This document shows, piece after piece, positions 10,001-18,334 of a DNA stretch of 47,310 nt (positions are counted from its first letter, which is position 1; each line of letters opens with the position of its first letter). The DNA is taken from the NCBI GenBank assembly GCA_022449945.1, contig JAKURM010000007.1, positions 1 through 47,310 of the forward strand, written 5' to 3'. The DNA is from Candidatus Thalassarchaeum sp. GTDB lineage: Archaea > Thermoplasmatota > Poseidoniia > Poseidoniales > Thalassarchaeaceae. The position numbers and the translations under genes are program-made. The notes beneath the pieces are model-generated. The model worked only from the letters and a program-made list of their open reading frames with translations, searched no databases and had not been told where the DNA came from.

Positions 10001-12018
10001 CCAAATCTTCTAACCTAATCGAACTACTTGAGGAGACAATTGACAGATCAGACTTGCTTGTAACCTACCCCGACGATGTATCGAGACAAGACTCAGAGCA
10101 ATTCGTCGATATCGTCCGTAGGATTTCATCGGAAGTAGGCGGTGACCCAATCATTCTAGCCGACCGGTTAAGGGATCTCAGGGAGAGGAGCGAGACCCCA
10201 CTCGTGGCAGAGACTACCCCTCCCAGCGAGGCCGTCCGAGTAATGACAATTCACAGTTCGAAAGGATTGGAGGCACGTGTGGTTATCATTGCGGATATTT
10301 TCTCCAACCGTCAGACAAACATGCGGATTGAGCAGAACAGTAGGTTAATTGTCAGCCCGGAACTTTTCGCCGGACATCCGAACCCTTGGCCTTCGGATCG
10401 GACCGACCCACGTTCAACAATTTGGGATCACGTCTCAATTCTTCATCGGGCAAGGAAGAGCGCTGAGGCGAGGAGACTGCTATATGTGGCAGCCACCAGA
10501 GCGAAAGAGAAATTGGTCATCGCCGGCTCGCCTACAGGGACCGAGTGGGTTGAAGGTGAGGGCATTCGGCTGCCATGGACATATGATACCTCGATTCCCC
10601 AGCTCGGTCAGATGTGGGCAGAGTCACTAAGACAGGGTTCCATCAGAAGGGAAGAGCAAGCCTCGCCATGGATTAGTGGATCTAATCTGGGCCCCTCGGA
10701 GGACACACCGACTTCTGGCTCACTACTCATTGATCCTGGCTTGATGCTGGAAGGGGCCTACCTAGGCAATGCAGGAAATCTTGGAGGAATGCTAGTGATG
10801 CACCACCCTGATTGCTTCCGGAAGGAAGAAAATGAGCACCAGGTCATCAGGACACCTCTACAAAGAATCGCGGATATCGACAAATTCTCCCGCTATCAGC
10901 CAGAATTGAGTGAAACAGAGGCCCCAGCAGCGAGACAGGAGAAAATCACCAGAGGTAGGATCAATCCAAGCCAGCTCGCGGGGTTCCAGGACTGTGCTAG
11001 GAGGCAATGGCTTGAGACCCGTGGCGGAATTGAACCAGAACCAGTGCTCCCTTCCACCTCGGGCCGGTCCAACAACTCAAACCCGATGAACCTAGATCCG
11101 GCCACCTTCGGTACCATCTTCCACAGGATAGTGGAGATTGGAATAGGCAACCCAGGTCCCGGTGAAGGAGCAATTACCCACCCACTGCCTCCTTCATGGA
11201 TCAAGGCCAGTCCAGATAGGCTATCGGATGAGATCTTGCACGCGACTGTTTTCGAGGAGATGCTTCCTCCTTCTGCCAACTCTTCAGAGGTCGCGAGAGT
11301 CGTGCGGGAAATGGCCGAAAGGATTGGAGGGGGAAAAATTGGCGAACTGGTTGCAGGCAAGGAAGTTGATGGGCACTCGCTGGATGGACTGAGAACAGAA
11401 ATGCCATTTAATATCCAAGTCCCAGTCAGTTTTGACACAATTGAGAGCAGTAGATGGAGTCCCGATGGGTACGAGGCTCTTGCCACAATGGACTCTACGC
11501 TAATTGAGATGAGTGGAGTCATTGATTTGGTCCTATGCACAAGGACCTCAGCTGGAGAAACTACGATCAGACCAGTAGATTTGAAGACAGAAGGAGCCGA
11601 CAGGATTTCCGAACACGAAAAAACGGGATTGCTCGACGCTTTGCGAGGCAGGGAAGCAGGCCCAATGTGCGAGGCAGAGGAAATGATTCTCAGGAAGCAC
11701 AGACTACAACTTGCCCTATACTATCTCGCGCTAACTCGCACGGAGGAAGAAAAGATGGTCCACGAAATCCCCCATAGGGAGGTACTTTCTCCGGCTATAC
11801 TGGTGGGTGCGGCAGGAAGGTTGGTCGAATACCCCCAGGAAATGCTCCAAGAATCCATCTCTCAACTTCATGCTCTACTAGCCAGGTCTGCCAAAATTTC
11901 CCTTTCCTCTCAAATGCCTATCACCGAATTCCCCCCGCTTTCCGGTAAGGCGGCATTGGTATGCGAATCATGCCCATTTCATAGGGGTATGAAGCCAATA
12001 TGCGGGCCCGCTGAGTGA
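7087..12018 (+). CDS. AddA-like UvrD/RecB-family helicase-nuclease
   Basis: 1643 residues, longer than bacterial AddA (about 1230). Superfamily 1A helicase motifs appear in order: Walker A AGAGTGKT at 21-28; motif Ia LLTFTNRAADEMRDRL; Walker B IIDEAQDNSPLQW near 580; motif III GDVKQSIYAFRQAE; motif V VMTIHSSKGLEA near 1055; motif VI LLYVAATRAKEKL near 1135. A RecB-type nuclease follows: SQLAGFQDC (Cys 1303), FGTIFHRIVE, GVIDLVL, RPVDLKTEG (Asp 1498, Lys 1500), RLQLALYYLAL, then Cys 1626, 1629 and 1639. This subunit therefore also has the four-Cys Fe-S nuclease pattern, unlike well-studied AddA. Starts at ATG 7087, overlapping the previous stop (ATGA). Expected function: ATP-driven unwinding and resection of DNA ends with the AddB-like partner. 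Confidence 0.88.
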   Translation: MRLNTAQRLALNLDSHIVIDAGAGTGKTSTIVDRVIEHYLSEDQRATRLLPKPTRPARLTSGMISSPPSERIDLREWGGLLPGEVVLLTFTNRAADEMRDRLRKAISRLKPGPLGDDGKSRTDPRIRNQGFIEQLLTLLEDAPIGTIDSFLSQLVSPFRGKLGDALSRENVTDAGRNMLVDSALRTLWRLPSAKSRIGDAVDSGIPAQIATDVLSARDRVSRSYSGSRAASRVLRGLASKSVFIDEAARKIMKEDGAVDPDLLMSQLLESADEQQVKKQAERLHSIVSNICQIFKDHIQSPSSVGWPAISRMSCLDDLDRSGPPMELWDKLRWMGHVLICTVSKSTLMSKKMTFFPRNQFPSDDWVPGVDSYSKISDKNTKENFLILLKEQISSFGEIWSGETGRILLHFVRASITLENSKPPGTSDDWEPPSIPLPLSLPERLDNPRGKYHFTLEAEVRNLGDLHLLHLGFQGILKRLKDRDEVHDFDDVQKLAGDLLLANCPETCRPFYHPSIQVALDSLGERPWRDDHIFRAFEALSILEEDPVSSGASASLLGAIRSDLEGRYKLLREIRRRYRAFIIDEAQDNSPLQWRILSRLWGPREIGEEEPPVPDTPWQPTVCYVGDVKQSIYAFRQAEVTGFVEFAQTLRRINTHELNSVGELTRHPALRRESHSRDPRNDHSITIAKASEHMEKGGRDLVSWIPFDSTDRELPAPGSAEVQDRKEGMISLQVNYRTEGGLLGIMNEWWEDVFSDRHHLLVNGDFYASPQTLFPSPDKRGNPGSVEWICPIDTPGDDNPPTDMGIHLDPFGPGEKDRLERQAMLIALRVKSLLEATPVRALSSNGDWHHSEQQEPIKPSDILILLPNRVKIRDIVVRHLHDRGVSTQVDIEGDILERPTSSALEGLLQLVARPTSRHNAAWVARSCLIGMDDGQLQTFLESSKKGANLLLELSEKSPSERQRSLAKRWHQLSKSSNLIELLEETIDRSDLLVTYPDDVSRQDSEQFVDIVRRISSEVGGDPIILADRLRDLRERSETPLVAETTPPSEAVRVMTIHSSKGLEARVVIIADIFSNRQTNMRIEQNSRLIVSPELFAGHPNPWPSDRTDPRSTIWDHVSILHRARKSAEARRLLYVAATRAKEKLVIAGSPTGTEWVEGEGIRLPWTYDTSIPQLGQMWAESLRQGSIRREEQASPWISGSNLGPSEDTPTSGSLLIDPGLMLEGAYLGNAGNLGGMLVMHHPDCFRKEENEHQVIRTPLQRIADIDKFSRYQPELSETEAPAARQEKITRGRINPSQLAGFQDCARRQWLETRGGIEPEPVLPSTSGRSNNSNPMNLDPATFGTIFHRIVEIGIGNPGPGEGAITHPLPPSWIKASPDRLSDEILHATVFEEMLPPSANSSEVARVVREMAERIGGGKIGELVAGKEVDGHSLDGLRTEMPFNIQVPVSFDTIESSRWSPDGYEALATMDSTLIEMSGVIDLVLCTRTSAGETTIRPVDLKTEGADRISEHEKTGLLDALRGREAGPMCEAEEMILRKHRLQLALYYLALTRTEEEKMVHEIPHREVLSPAILVGAAGRLVEYPQEMLQESISQLHALLARSAKISLSSQMPITEFPPLSGKAALVCESCPFHRGMKPICGPAE

Positions 12019-12065
12019 CAACTCGCAGTCGAAGGGTCCATGAGCGCCCACTCCGACAACGTCCC

Positions 12066-13484
12066 ATGCAGCCAGACTTGGAATCAATGATGAGCAGAAG
12101 CGACGAGATTTGGGAGAACTCTATCCTACCCAGCCTTTCCGATTTCATCGGAATCAAGGCCCTCTCTCCACTTTTTGAGCCCAATTGGGCCGAACTGGGG
12201 GAGCTCGATGGGACAATTGAACTGTTTTGTCGTTGGCTCGACGATCAAGGAATATCTGGGATGAGCTATCAGACTCATAGGATCGAAGACAAGTCTCCTG
12301 TCCTACTGGTTACCGTGGAGGGAACCGGACCCGGGGAGGTGATATTCTACTCCCACTTGGACAAACAGCCCTCGAAGCCAGAGCTATGGTCTGAAGGTCT
12401 GGATCCCCTAAAGGCAGTGCGAAGGGACCCATGGCTATACGGAAGGGGCTCTGTAGACGATGGATATGGGGGATATCTATGCGCAACAGCCGTCCGCCTG
12501 CTTCAGGAGGAAGGAATCCCCCATCCCAAATGCACCTTCTTGATTGAGACTTGCGAAGAGTCAGGGTCGTTTGATTTGCCTCCGTATTTGGATGCCCTAT
12601 CGGAGCAGATGGGTAATCCAGACATGGTAGTGGTATTGGACAGCGGGGGGCCGGATTACGAGCACGTTTGGATGACAGAGGCACTCAGGGGACTCGTTTC
12701 TGGAACTCTGTCTGTCAAGGTTTCCCACGAGGGGATACATTCTGGTAACTCGGGGGGTTCGATACCATCTTCATTCAGGATCATTAGAATCCTATTGGAC
12801 CGAGTCGAGGACTCTTCTACTGGCAAGGTGCTAATTCCCGAGATGCACGTTGAGATTGACCAGGAGGTCCAAGAAAAGGCCACAGCTCTAGCTGAAGTTG
12901 TGGGAAATAGTATCTGGGAGCAGTTCCCGACTGTAGATTCCTTGGAGCGAGTTGCAGACTCCACTGAGGAGATGATAGTGGCTATGAACTGGGAGCCAAC
13001 ACTCTCGATAATCGGCGCAGACGGAATCCCCGCTGTTCAGGTTGCAGGCAACGTCCTGAGAACCAATACCGATCTGAAACTCAGTTTCAGAATCCCCCCA
13101 GGTGTCGATTCAGAGTCTGCGATTTCCATTGCAAAGGAGATATTGGAGAAAGATCCACCTTTCGGCTCAGAGGTATCCTTCACTCCAGACTCCTGTGCAG
13201 ACGGATTCCACGCCCCCCCTATGGAGGGCAAGGTCCGCGAATCGATTCACGAAACTTCAATGTCACTAACCGGACTCCCCCCTCTCGCTACGTGGACAGG
13301 GGGGACGATACCGTTCATGGCAATGATGCAGCGAAAGTACCCCAATGCGATGTTCCTTTGTACCGGTACTTCAGGTCCAGGGAACAATGCTCACGGGCCC
13401 GACGAGAAGCTCCACATTCCCTCTTCAAAGAGGCTAACTGTTGTGTTATCTTCAACAATCGCCGCAGTTTCTGGAAACTCCTGA
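12066..13484 (+). CDS. M20-family metallopeptidase (dipeptidase-like)
   Basis: 472 residues from ATG 12066. The M20/ArgE/CNDP-like layout is clear: FYSHLDKQP (metal His and the Asp beside it), RGSVDDGYGG (bridging Asp), IETCEESGS (catalytic and metal Glu), VVLDSGGPD (metal Asp), a dimerisation domain in the middle (from about RGLVSGTLSVKV to FTPDSC), and a late metal His in GPGNNAHGPDE. It should hydrolyse dipeptides or N-acyl amino acids in the cytosol using two metal ions. An in-frame GTG at 12015 overlaps the AddA-like stop (GTGA) and would add 17 basic residues; that overlap suggests coupling, but family proteins begin nearer the ATG. The position after the helicase pair looks like a shared transcript rather than a shared function. 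Confidence 0.88.
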   Translation: MQPDLESMMSRSDEIWENSILPSLSDFIGIKALSPLFEPNWAELGELDGTIELFCRWLDDQGISGMSYQTHRIEDKSPVLLVTVEGTGPGEVIFYSHLDKQPSKPELWSEGLDPLKAVRRDPWLYGRGSVDDGYGGYLCATAVRLLQEEGIPHPKCTFLIETCEESGSFDLPPYLDALSEQMGNPDMVVVLDSGGPDYEHVWMTEALRGLVSGTLSVKVSHEGIHSGNSGGSIPSSFRIIRILLDRVEDSSTGKVLIPEMHVEIDQEVQEKATALAEVVGNSIWEQFPTVDSLERVADSTEEMIVAMNWEPTLSIIGADGIPAVQVAGNVLRTNTDLKLSFRIPPGVDSESAISIAKEILEKDPPFGSEVSFTPDSCADGFHAPPMEGKVRESIHETSMSLTGLPPLATWTGGTIPFMAMMQRKYPNAMFLCTGTSGPGNNAHGPDEKLHIPSSKRLTVVLSSTIAAVSGNS

Positions 13485-13518
13485 TTTGACATTATTGTAT
13501 GACTCAGATGCCGCCGGG

Positions 13519-13526
13519 GTTATATC
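13519..13526 (+). promoter_or_regulatory. TATA box for the coiled-coil gene
   Basis: GTTATATC, preceded by a G-rich stretch, is centred about 29 bases upstream of ATG 13551. No convincing ribosome binding site precedes that ATG, so the mRNA is probably leaderless or nearly so. Inferred from sequence only. Confidence 0.5.
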
Positions 13527-13550
13527 GGGGTCACCTGTGGACTGTCAGAG

Positions 13551-14177
13551 ATGATGGGGCAAGACGACCAGACTGGCGGCAATCCTCAGGACCGCATTAA
13601 CCAGCTTGAGCAGCAGGCTGCTAAGGACAAGGACGCATTGGATAAGCTATTGCTAGCCTACCAAGGACAGGAGACCGAGATTTCCGAGTTGAAGATACGC
13701 ATAGAAGCTTTGAACCGAGAGATTAGAGATGGAATAGTCGACGTCGAGAGCAAAGAAACCCTTCTCTCCAACCTTCGTAGAGAGAAGGACGAGATGGAGG
13801 TTCAACTGGCCAAGGCAAACACCAAGATTCCGTACATGGAGGACGAGCTCGACAAGACAAAGGAACTTCTCTCGAGAGAGACGGCCAGACTAGGCTCAGT
13901 AATTACGGTGGCCGAGGAAATCGATGAGGAGAACAAAGCCGCAGTCGCCGAGCTTTCTGCTCGTGACGATTGGTATGTCCAGCACATGCAGGTGTTCGAG
14001 GATCTCAACGAGGCGATCAAGGAAAGGCATGACATGATCGACAGGGCCATTGCCGCAAGCAAGGAAATCCAAGCCAAGCATGAGACATTCCACGAGCAGA
14101 AGCAAGCCGTGATTGAAGAGATGAAGAACCTGGAAACGGACGACGCTGATTCGGACGAGGAACAGGAAAACGAGTAG
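13551..14177 (+). CDS. Predicted coiled-coil protein, function unknown
   Basis: 208 residues, almost entirely charged heptad-like helix: segments rich in E, K, L and I run from about residue 15 to 195 (for example INQLEQQAAKDKDALDKLL and LRREKDEMEVQLAKANTK). There are no Cys, no membrane segment and no recognisable domain. The C-terminus is very acidic (DDADSDEEQENE). A TATA box and an apparently leaderless start suggest its own promoter. It converges with the minus-strand gene that ends 5 bases after it. It could be a structural, SMC-like or prefoldin-like rod, but nothing in the sequence decides this; coiled-coil composition alone cannot assign a family. Confidence 0.75.
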   Translation: MMGQDDQTGGNPQDRINQLEQQAAKDKDALDKLLLAYQGQETEISELKIRIEALNREIRDGIVDVESKETLLSNLRREKDEMEVQLAKANTKIPYMEDELDKTKELLSRETARLGSVITVAEEIDEENKAAVAELSARDDWYVQHMQVFEDLNEAIKERHDMIDRAIAASKEIQAKHETFHEQKQAVIEEMKNLETDDADSDEEQENE

Positions 14178-14182
14178 CCCCA

Positions 14183-14884
14183 CTAGTCGACCTTCTTGAT
14201 GAAACTAGCAGGAATTCCCCCCCAAGCCTCACCTGCCGGAATTTCAGTCCATTTCGGAACCACTGCCCTTGATGCTACAACCGCACCTTCCCCTATGGTG
14301 CAACCCGGTTGCACGATACTCCCACCTCCGATTACCGCATTGTTACCCACTTTCACAGGAGCTAGAACGATCTCTCCCCTCTCCACTAGATGCCCATTTA
14401 TCGTCGCATTACCGCCTACTACCACTCCATCTCCTAGAGTAACCATATGGGCGTCATTTAGCGAGTCAGTGAGTATCTGGACGCTCTTCCCGATTTTTGC
14501 ACCCATTAGTTTGTAGTAGATATTAACCTGTAGCGATGGAACTATGTTCTTGATGAACATCTGGGCAACCTTGTGGAATAGTAACGACCATGCCCATCCA
14601 ATAGTGACCCAGCTTTTGAGTGGGTACCTGCCTTCTCTAAGTGGGGGTCTAAGTAGCCCACCGAGAATTCCACATATCAGCAGTAGAACGAGGCCCCATA
14701 GCAAATATCCAAGTCCCAAACCAATGCAAATTCCGAAGATCTCTACCCAGAAGCTCTGCCCTACCAACCATTCTTTGATTTCCAAAAACAGCAGATAAGA
14801 GGGAACTGCAGCAACACCCCAAATAATAGCAGCGAAAATCGCTGCGGGAACGGTCAACACGTGTTGGATCAGTGAGAATCTCAT
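14183..14884 (-). CDS. Membrane-anchored hexapeptide-repeat (left-handed beta-helix) transferase
   Basis: 233 residues. Two hydrophobic segments (about 8-35 and 46-78) are followed by a left-handed beta-helix of hexapeptide repeats: IGKSVQI, VTLGDGVVVGGNATING, VKVGNNAVIGGGSIVQPGCTIGEGAVVASRAVV, ending with the typical closing block IPAGEAWGGIPASFI. Similar C-terminal regions occur in O-acyltransferases and in the membrane-embedded terminal domains of some peptide synthetases. A likely role is acyl transfer to a lipid or surface glycan; donor and acceptor cannot be read. It lies 13 bases downstream of the MFS gene, whose TAG stop is embedded in an AGGAG ribosome binding site, so the two are an operon. 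Confidence 0.75.
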   Translation of the reverse strand: MRFSLIQHVLTVPAAIFAAIIWGVAAVPSYLLFLEIKEWLVGQSFWVEIFGICIGLGLGYLLWGLVLLLICGILGGLLRPPLREGRYPLKSWVTIGWAWSLLFHKVAQMFIKNIVPSLQVNIYYKLMGAKIGKSVQILTDSLNDAHMVTLGDGVVVGGNATINGHLVERGEIVLAPVKVGNNAVIGGGSIVQPGCTIGEGAVVASRAVVPKWTEIPAGEAWGGIPASFIKKVD

Positions 14885-14897
14885 TTCACCATTACTC

Positions 14898-16712
14898 CTA
14901 TTCGGAAATCAGCCCAGCATCGATGTCTTCCTGCCTCGCCACTCTGATGCCTTCTTCCACGTCAATGAAGATAAAGAAAGACCATCCGATTAGGATGACG
15001 ACCACTATGCTGGCTACCGCCATCCTGCTTCCCATTGTGGCCGCAGAAATGGCATATACAATAGGGCCGAAAACAGCTGCGGCCTTTCCGATGAAACCGA
15101 AGAAACCGAAGAACTCAGTCGTCCTGGAGGCGGGAGTGAGCATCGTGAATAAGCTCCTGGCCTGGGCTCCTGCTGTCCCCATGACAACCCCAACCATCAT
15201 TCCAAGCATTATCCACTGAAGACTGACTCCGAAGTTCAGTGGTCCCCAGAGGTTGTCCCTCAGGAGGTTTGGCCACCAGTCCGCGAGTTCGCCTTCAATA
15301 ATGGTCGGGTGCTCATCACCAACGGATCTTTCACCGTCTTGAACTCCCCCCACGAAAGAGAAGGAGAACCTGTGGTTGCTCATCACCGACATCTCATCTA
15401 CGATTCCCGCCGCTTGGTCGGCCGTAATGGATTCAAGGACTATGTCATCGTCACTCCACCTAGCCTCGCCACTATCGTCCGGCAAGGTTTCGAACATATA
15501 TTCGAAGAAAGACTCACGAAATGCAATATCTCCTTGGCCGGACTTGCTAACCCAGCCCTTAACCCCCCTATCATAGAGGGTAGTCAATTCGTATTCTCCT
15601 TCTTCCCCGAGCTCATCTTTGAAATCGTATTGGAAGTCGTATCTATCGTGGTCATCTTCAAGCTCTAGGGGCGCGAATCCAACTGCTAGTATGGCAACAA
15701 TGGCATATACGCCCAGTGACCACCCTAGAACTCTCTTCGTCCCGAACCTATTTGCGAGCTTTCCTCCCACAACGGTCATTGGGACAGCGGTAAGGTTCAC
15801 CATCAGCAGAAGGACGAAGTTCATTGTTGGATCCAGCCTCAGTACAGAGTCTCCGAACGCCGAAGCCATCCCCCCGATCGTGTTGATGCCATCGAAGAAG
15901 AGGAGATATGATGCAAGGTAAATGGCTAGGATCTTGAATTTCTTAATCTCGCGAAAGGTCTTGCTAACTTCGCTCATTCCATCTCTAACTGCTTCCATCG
16001 CCGAGCCGTACTCTTTTGGGTTGGGAATTTCAGGCTCCGGTGTATTCCTGAACAACTGCATCCCGAATCCAAACCACCACATCGCACTGGTTGCGAAGAT
16101 GAAGCTCAGTACCCAGGGACTCCAGGGTTCAGTAACACCAAAGAATCCTGTCAGTCCAACTAATAGATGGACTATTAGAATTGTAGAACCACCCGCAAAG
16201 CCGTAAGCATAACCCCAACTGGAAACATGATCCATCGACTCTCTATCTGCGAGATATGGCATGAACGCATAGTAAATCACATTCCCTCCAGCGAACCCTA
16301 TGTTCCCAATTACTAGGCAAAATGCAAGGAACTTGTAGGCCGAGTCTGATTCCAGGTGTGGGGCTATCCCCATCATTGCTGTGAATAAAACCCCAACAAC
16401 CGTGTAAACCCAGAGGATCTTCTTCTTGATAGGCATCCTGTCTGCAATAGCTCCTAGAACCGGACTTACAATAGCCACAAATAGGCTAGCAGAACCAAGT
16501 ACAATTGCATAGAATGTATCTCCAGTTATCTTCAAGTCACCTACTTCGGAACCCCCACCAGTCGACAACTCGAACATGTTGGATAGAAGCTGTGGTACTA
16601 GGACGGTGATTACAGTCAGGGCGAAAGCTTGGTTGGCCCAATCGTACCAGTACCAACTTCTTAGCGCTTTGTTTGACTCTTCATTCATCCCGTCTATCGT
16701 TCCAAAGGCCAT
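14898..16712 (-). CDS. UMF1-type MFS transporter (Atg22-like) with large extracytoplasmic insert
   Basis: 604 residues. The N-terminal block SWYWYDWANQAFALTV is the signature of the UMF1/Atg22-like MFS group, followed by an MFS loop 2-3 motif (GAIADRMPIKKK). About twelve membrane helices are visible. Between two late helices there is a hydrophilic, strongly acidic insert of roughly 140 residues (about 350-490), not typical for the family. Members are linked to amino acid or small-solute efflux; the substrate here is unknown. Start taken at ATG 16712; an ATG at residue 9 is an alternative. It is transcribed away from the RaSEA gene and toward the hexapeptide transferase with which it forms an operon. 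Confidence 0.82.
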   Translation of the reverse strand: MAFGTIDGMNEESNKALRSWYWYDWANQAFALTVITVLVPQLLSNMFELSTGGGSEVGDLKITGDTFYAIVLGSASLFVAIVSPVLGAIADRMPIKKKILWVYTVVGVLFTAMMGIAPHLESDSAYKFLAFCLVIGNIGFAGGNVIYYAFMPYLADRESMDHVSSWGYAYGFAGGSTILIVHLLVGLTGFFGVTEPWSPWVLSFIFATSAMWWFGFGMQLFRNTPEPEIPNPKEYGSAMEAVRDGMSEVSKTFREIKKFKILAIYLASYLLFFDGINTIGGMASAFGDSVLRLDPTMNFVLLLMVNLTAVPMTVVGGKLANRFGTKRVLGWSLGVYAIVAILAVGFAPLELEDDHDRYDFQYDFKDELGEEGEYELTTLYDRGVKGWVSKSGQGDIAFRESFFEYMFETLPDDSGEARWSDDDIVLESITADQAAGIVDEMSVMSNHRFSFSFVGGVQDGERSVGDEHPTIIEGELADWWPNLLRDNLWGPLNFGVSLQWIMLGMMVGVVMGTAGAQARSLFTMLTPASRTTEFFGFFGFIGKAAAVFGPIVYAISAATMGSRMAVASIVVVILIGWSFFIFIDVEEGIRVARQEDIDAGLISE

Positions 16713-16827
16713 GCTATCCCTCTCGGCCGAGAGTGTATTTGGAGTTTAGTGTATTCTACAACATTTAGTGTATCTAACGAGTAGGCTTAACACGGCAATA
16801 TCAAGAGTAAAGCACCAAACGCGTTTC

Positions 16828-17961
16828 ATGGCGAACTCATCCGGCATTCTTGGGGACGGTACAAAGGCGGTGAAGATCCACCACCTAATCAAGGCTCCAG
16901 AGAATACCCCAGAATCAGTTTCCTTCAGGGAGTCGTGGGATGCTAGCAAGCCAGTGACGGTATACAAGACTCCTGAGAACCTTCCAGATGGAACTCCTTG
17001 TACTGCAGTAACAGTGATCCTCAGAACCAAGGGATGTGCGTGGTGGTGGAAGTCTGGATGTACATTCTGCGGCTACTTCAACGATGTAAGGGACGACGTC
17101 TCAATCGAAGACATGTTCTCCCAGTGGGAGGATGCGAAAGAGCAAACCAATGGATTCGAAGGATGTGACATGGTCAAAGTATACACTTCTGGGACATTTT
17201 TCGAAGACAGAGAGAACCCACCAGAATGGCAGGAAGCAGTTCTCAAGGAGACATTCGAAATGGGACTACATCTGGTTATCGAGGCCCAGGCTCAGATGTG
17301 CACTCCTGAGAAAATTGCGTGGGTTGCCAGCCACCATCCAGGTTGTACTGTTGCTATCGGCCTCGAGGCGTATGACGACAAGGTCCTCCGTTTCCACGTC
17401 AATAAGGGCTTCACGACGAGACAATGGCACAAGGCAGTAGAGATGCTGAAGGAAAACAACCTCAGGGTCAAGACATACCTCCTCTTCAAGCCCCCATTCA
17501 TGTCTGAAGGGAGTGCCCTGGAATGCACCACATCCTGGCTAATTGATGTAGCTCCTTATTCTGATGAGGTTTCCATCAATCCGATGAATATCCAGAGGAG
17601 GACTGTGGTCGATCGCCTATTCAGGAACAAGGAATACAGGCCACCCTGGCTTTGGTCTCTAGTGGAAATGATAACCAGGGCTCACTCCGAGATATCTAAG
17701 TTGGACTCTAGAGTCATTGTCCATCCAACAGCCGGAGGAAAGTTACGTGGATCTCACAACTGTGGGGAGTGCGATCGTGATGTCGTCGCCGCTATAGAGA
17801 GATATTCTGTCTCAGGGGACATTGACGAGTTTGCGACAATAGATTGCCAATGCAAAGAGACCTGGAGGGCCGAGATCATCAATGACTCCACACTTCCAAC
17901 ACCCCTTGGCTCAGGCTCCTTTAGGCGGGGTAATCCAATAGAGTTGGCCCGTGCTCCTTGA
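16828..17961 (+). CDS. raSEA: Archaeosine biosynthesis radical SAM protein RaSEA
   Basis: 377 residues from ATG 16828. It resembles the archaeal Elp3-like radical SAM family acting in archaeosine synthesis: a cysteine block KGCAWWWKSGCTFCGYFND (Cys 70, 78 and 81) expected to bind the 4Fe-4S cluster, then a TIM-barrel pattern with VYTSGTFFE, LVIEAQAQM and VAIGLEAYDD, and C-terminal Cys pairs (NCGECD, DCQC). Known: with ArcS it converts preQ0-lysine at G15 of tRNA to archaeosine. The longer frame from 16768 adds 20 residues that fall in the promoter region, so ATG 16828 is preferred. No ArcS or tRNA-guanine transglycosylase gene is in the window. Confidence 0.85.
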   Translation: MANSSGILGDGTKAVKIHHLIKAPENTPESVSFRESWDASKPVTVYKTPENLPDGTPCTAVTVILRTKGCAWWWKSGCTFCGYFNDVRDDVSIEDMFSQWEDAKEQTNGFEGCDMVKVYTSGTFFEDRENPPEWQEAVLKETFEMGLHLVIEAQAQMCTPEKIAWVASHHPGCTVAIGLEAYDDKVLRFHVNKGFTTRQWHKAVEMLKENNLRVKTYLLFKPPFMSEGSALECTTSWLIDVAPYSDEVSINPMNIQRRTVVDRLFRNKEYRPPWLWSLVEMITRAHSEISKLDSRVIVHPTAGGKLRGSHNCGECDRDVVAAIERYSVSGDIDEFATIDCQCKETWRAEIINDSTLPTPLGSGSFRRGNPIELARAP

Positions 17962-18017
17962 ACCTCCCTTAGACCCCCTCTCGCCCAATGCTTAAGGGCG
18001 AATCTCCGGTGTAGGAG

Positions 18018-18025
18018 CATATATC
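18018..18025 (+). promoter_or_regulatory. TATA box for the two-gene membrane operon
   Basis: CATATATC is centred about 25 bases upstream of the GTG at 18047, the usual archaeal distance from TATA to transcription start. The first codon would lie at or near the 5' end of the mRNA, a leaderless arrangement. A GGGGTGA at 18036-18042 could instead act as a ribosome site if transcription starts earlier. Confidence 0.5.
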
Positions 18026-18046
18026 GTTAGAGACAGGGGTGACTAG

Positions 18047-18325
18047 GTGACGGATGGAGACGGTGCATTAATCGGCGAGTTCCTGCAAGGAGAGAGTGAA
18101 CCAGACTCCTCGTGGATTCTCCTGGTACTGGGTTTTGTATCGACACTGATTTTCTTGATATTATTCAGCATCTTGTACCCAAACAACGACCTGCCTGTAA
18201 TTTCATCCGTCCTACCGGTTTTTGAGGGCGTATTCGACTCTGGAATTTGGTTCTTCATCCTAGGGATAATGATCGGGGTTTTCGCTATATTAGGTACAAT
18301 GCTGACAGAGGCGACGAGCGAGTGA
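18047..18325 (+). CDS. Small two-helix membrane protein
   Basis: 92 residues starting at GTG 18047. Two hydrophobic segments are clear: about 23-46 (LLVLGFVSTLIFLILFSIL) and about 66-86 (IWFFILGIMIGVFAILGTML), with a short acidic N-terminus. It is followed after 9 bases, through a GAGGTGATT ribosome site that overlaps its stop codon, by the 554-residue membrane protein, so the two are very probably made together. No family was recognised. By analogy with respiratory or transport complexes it may be a small accessory subunit of the next gene product; that is inference from position. Confidence 0.72.
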   Translation: MTDGDGALIGEFLQGESEPDSSWILLVLGFVSTLIFLILFSILYPNNDLPVISSVLPVFEGVFDSGIWFFILGIMIGVFAILGTMLTEATSE

Positions 18326-18334
18326 GGTGATTAG

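Noticed and set aside
10896-11540. Minus-strand frame of 214 codons inside the AddA-like gene
   Set aside because: Antisense shadow of a well-supported nuclease domain, without motifs or ribosome site.
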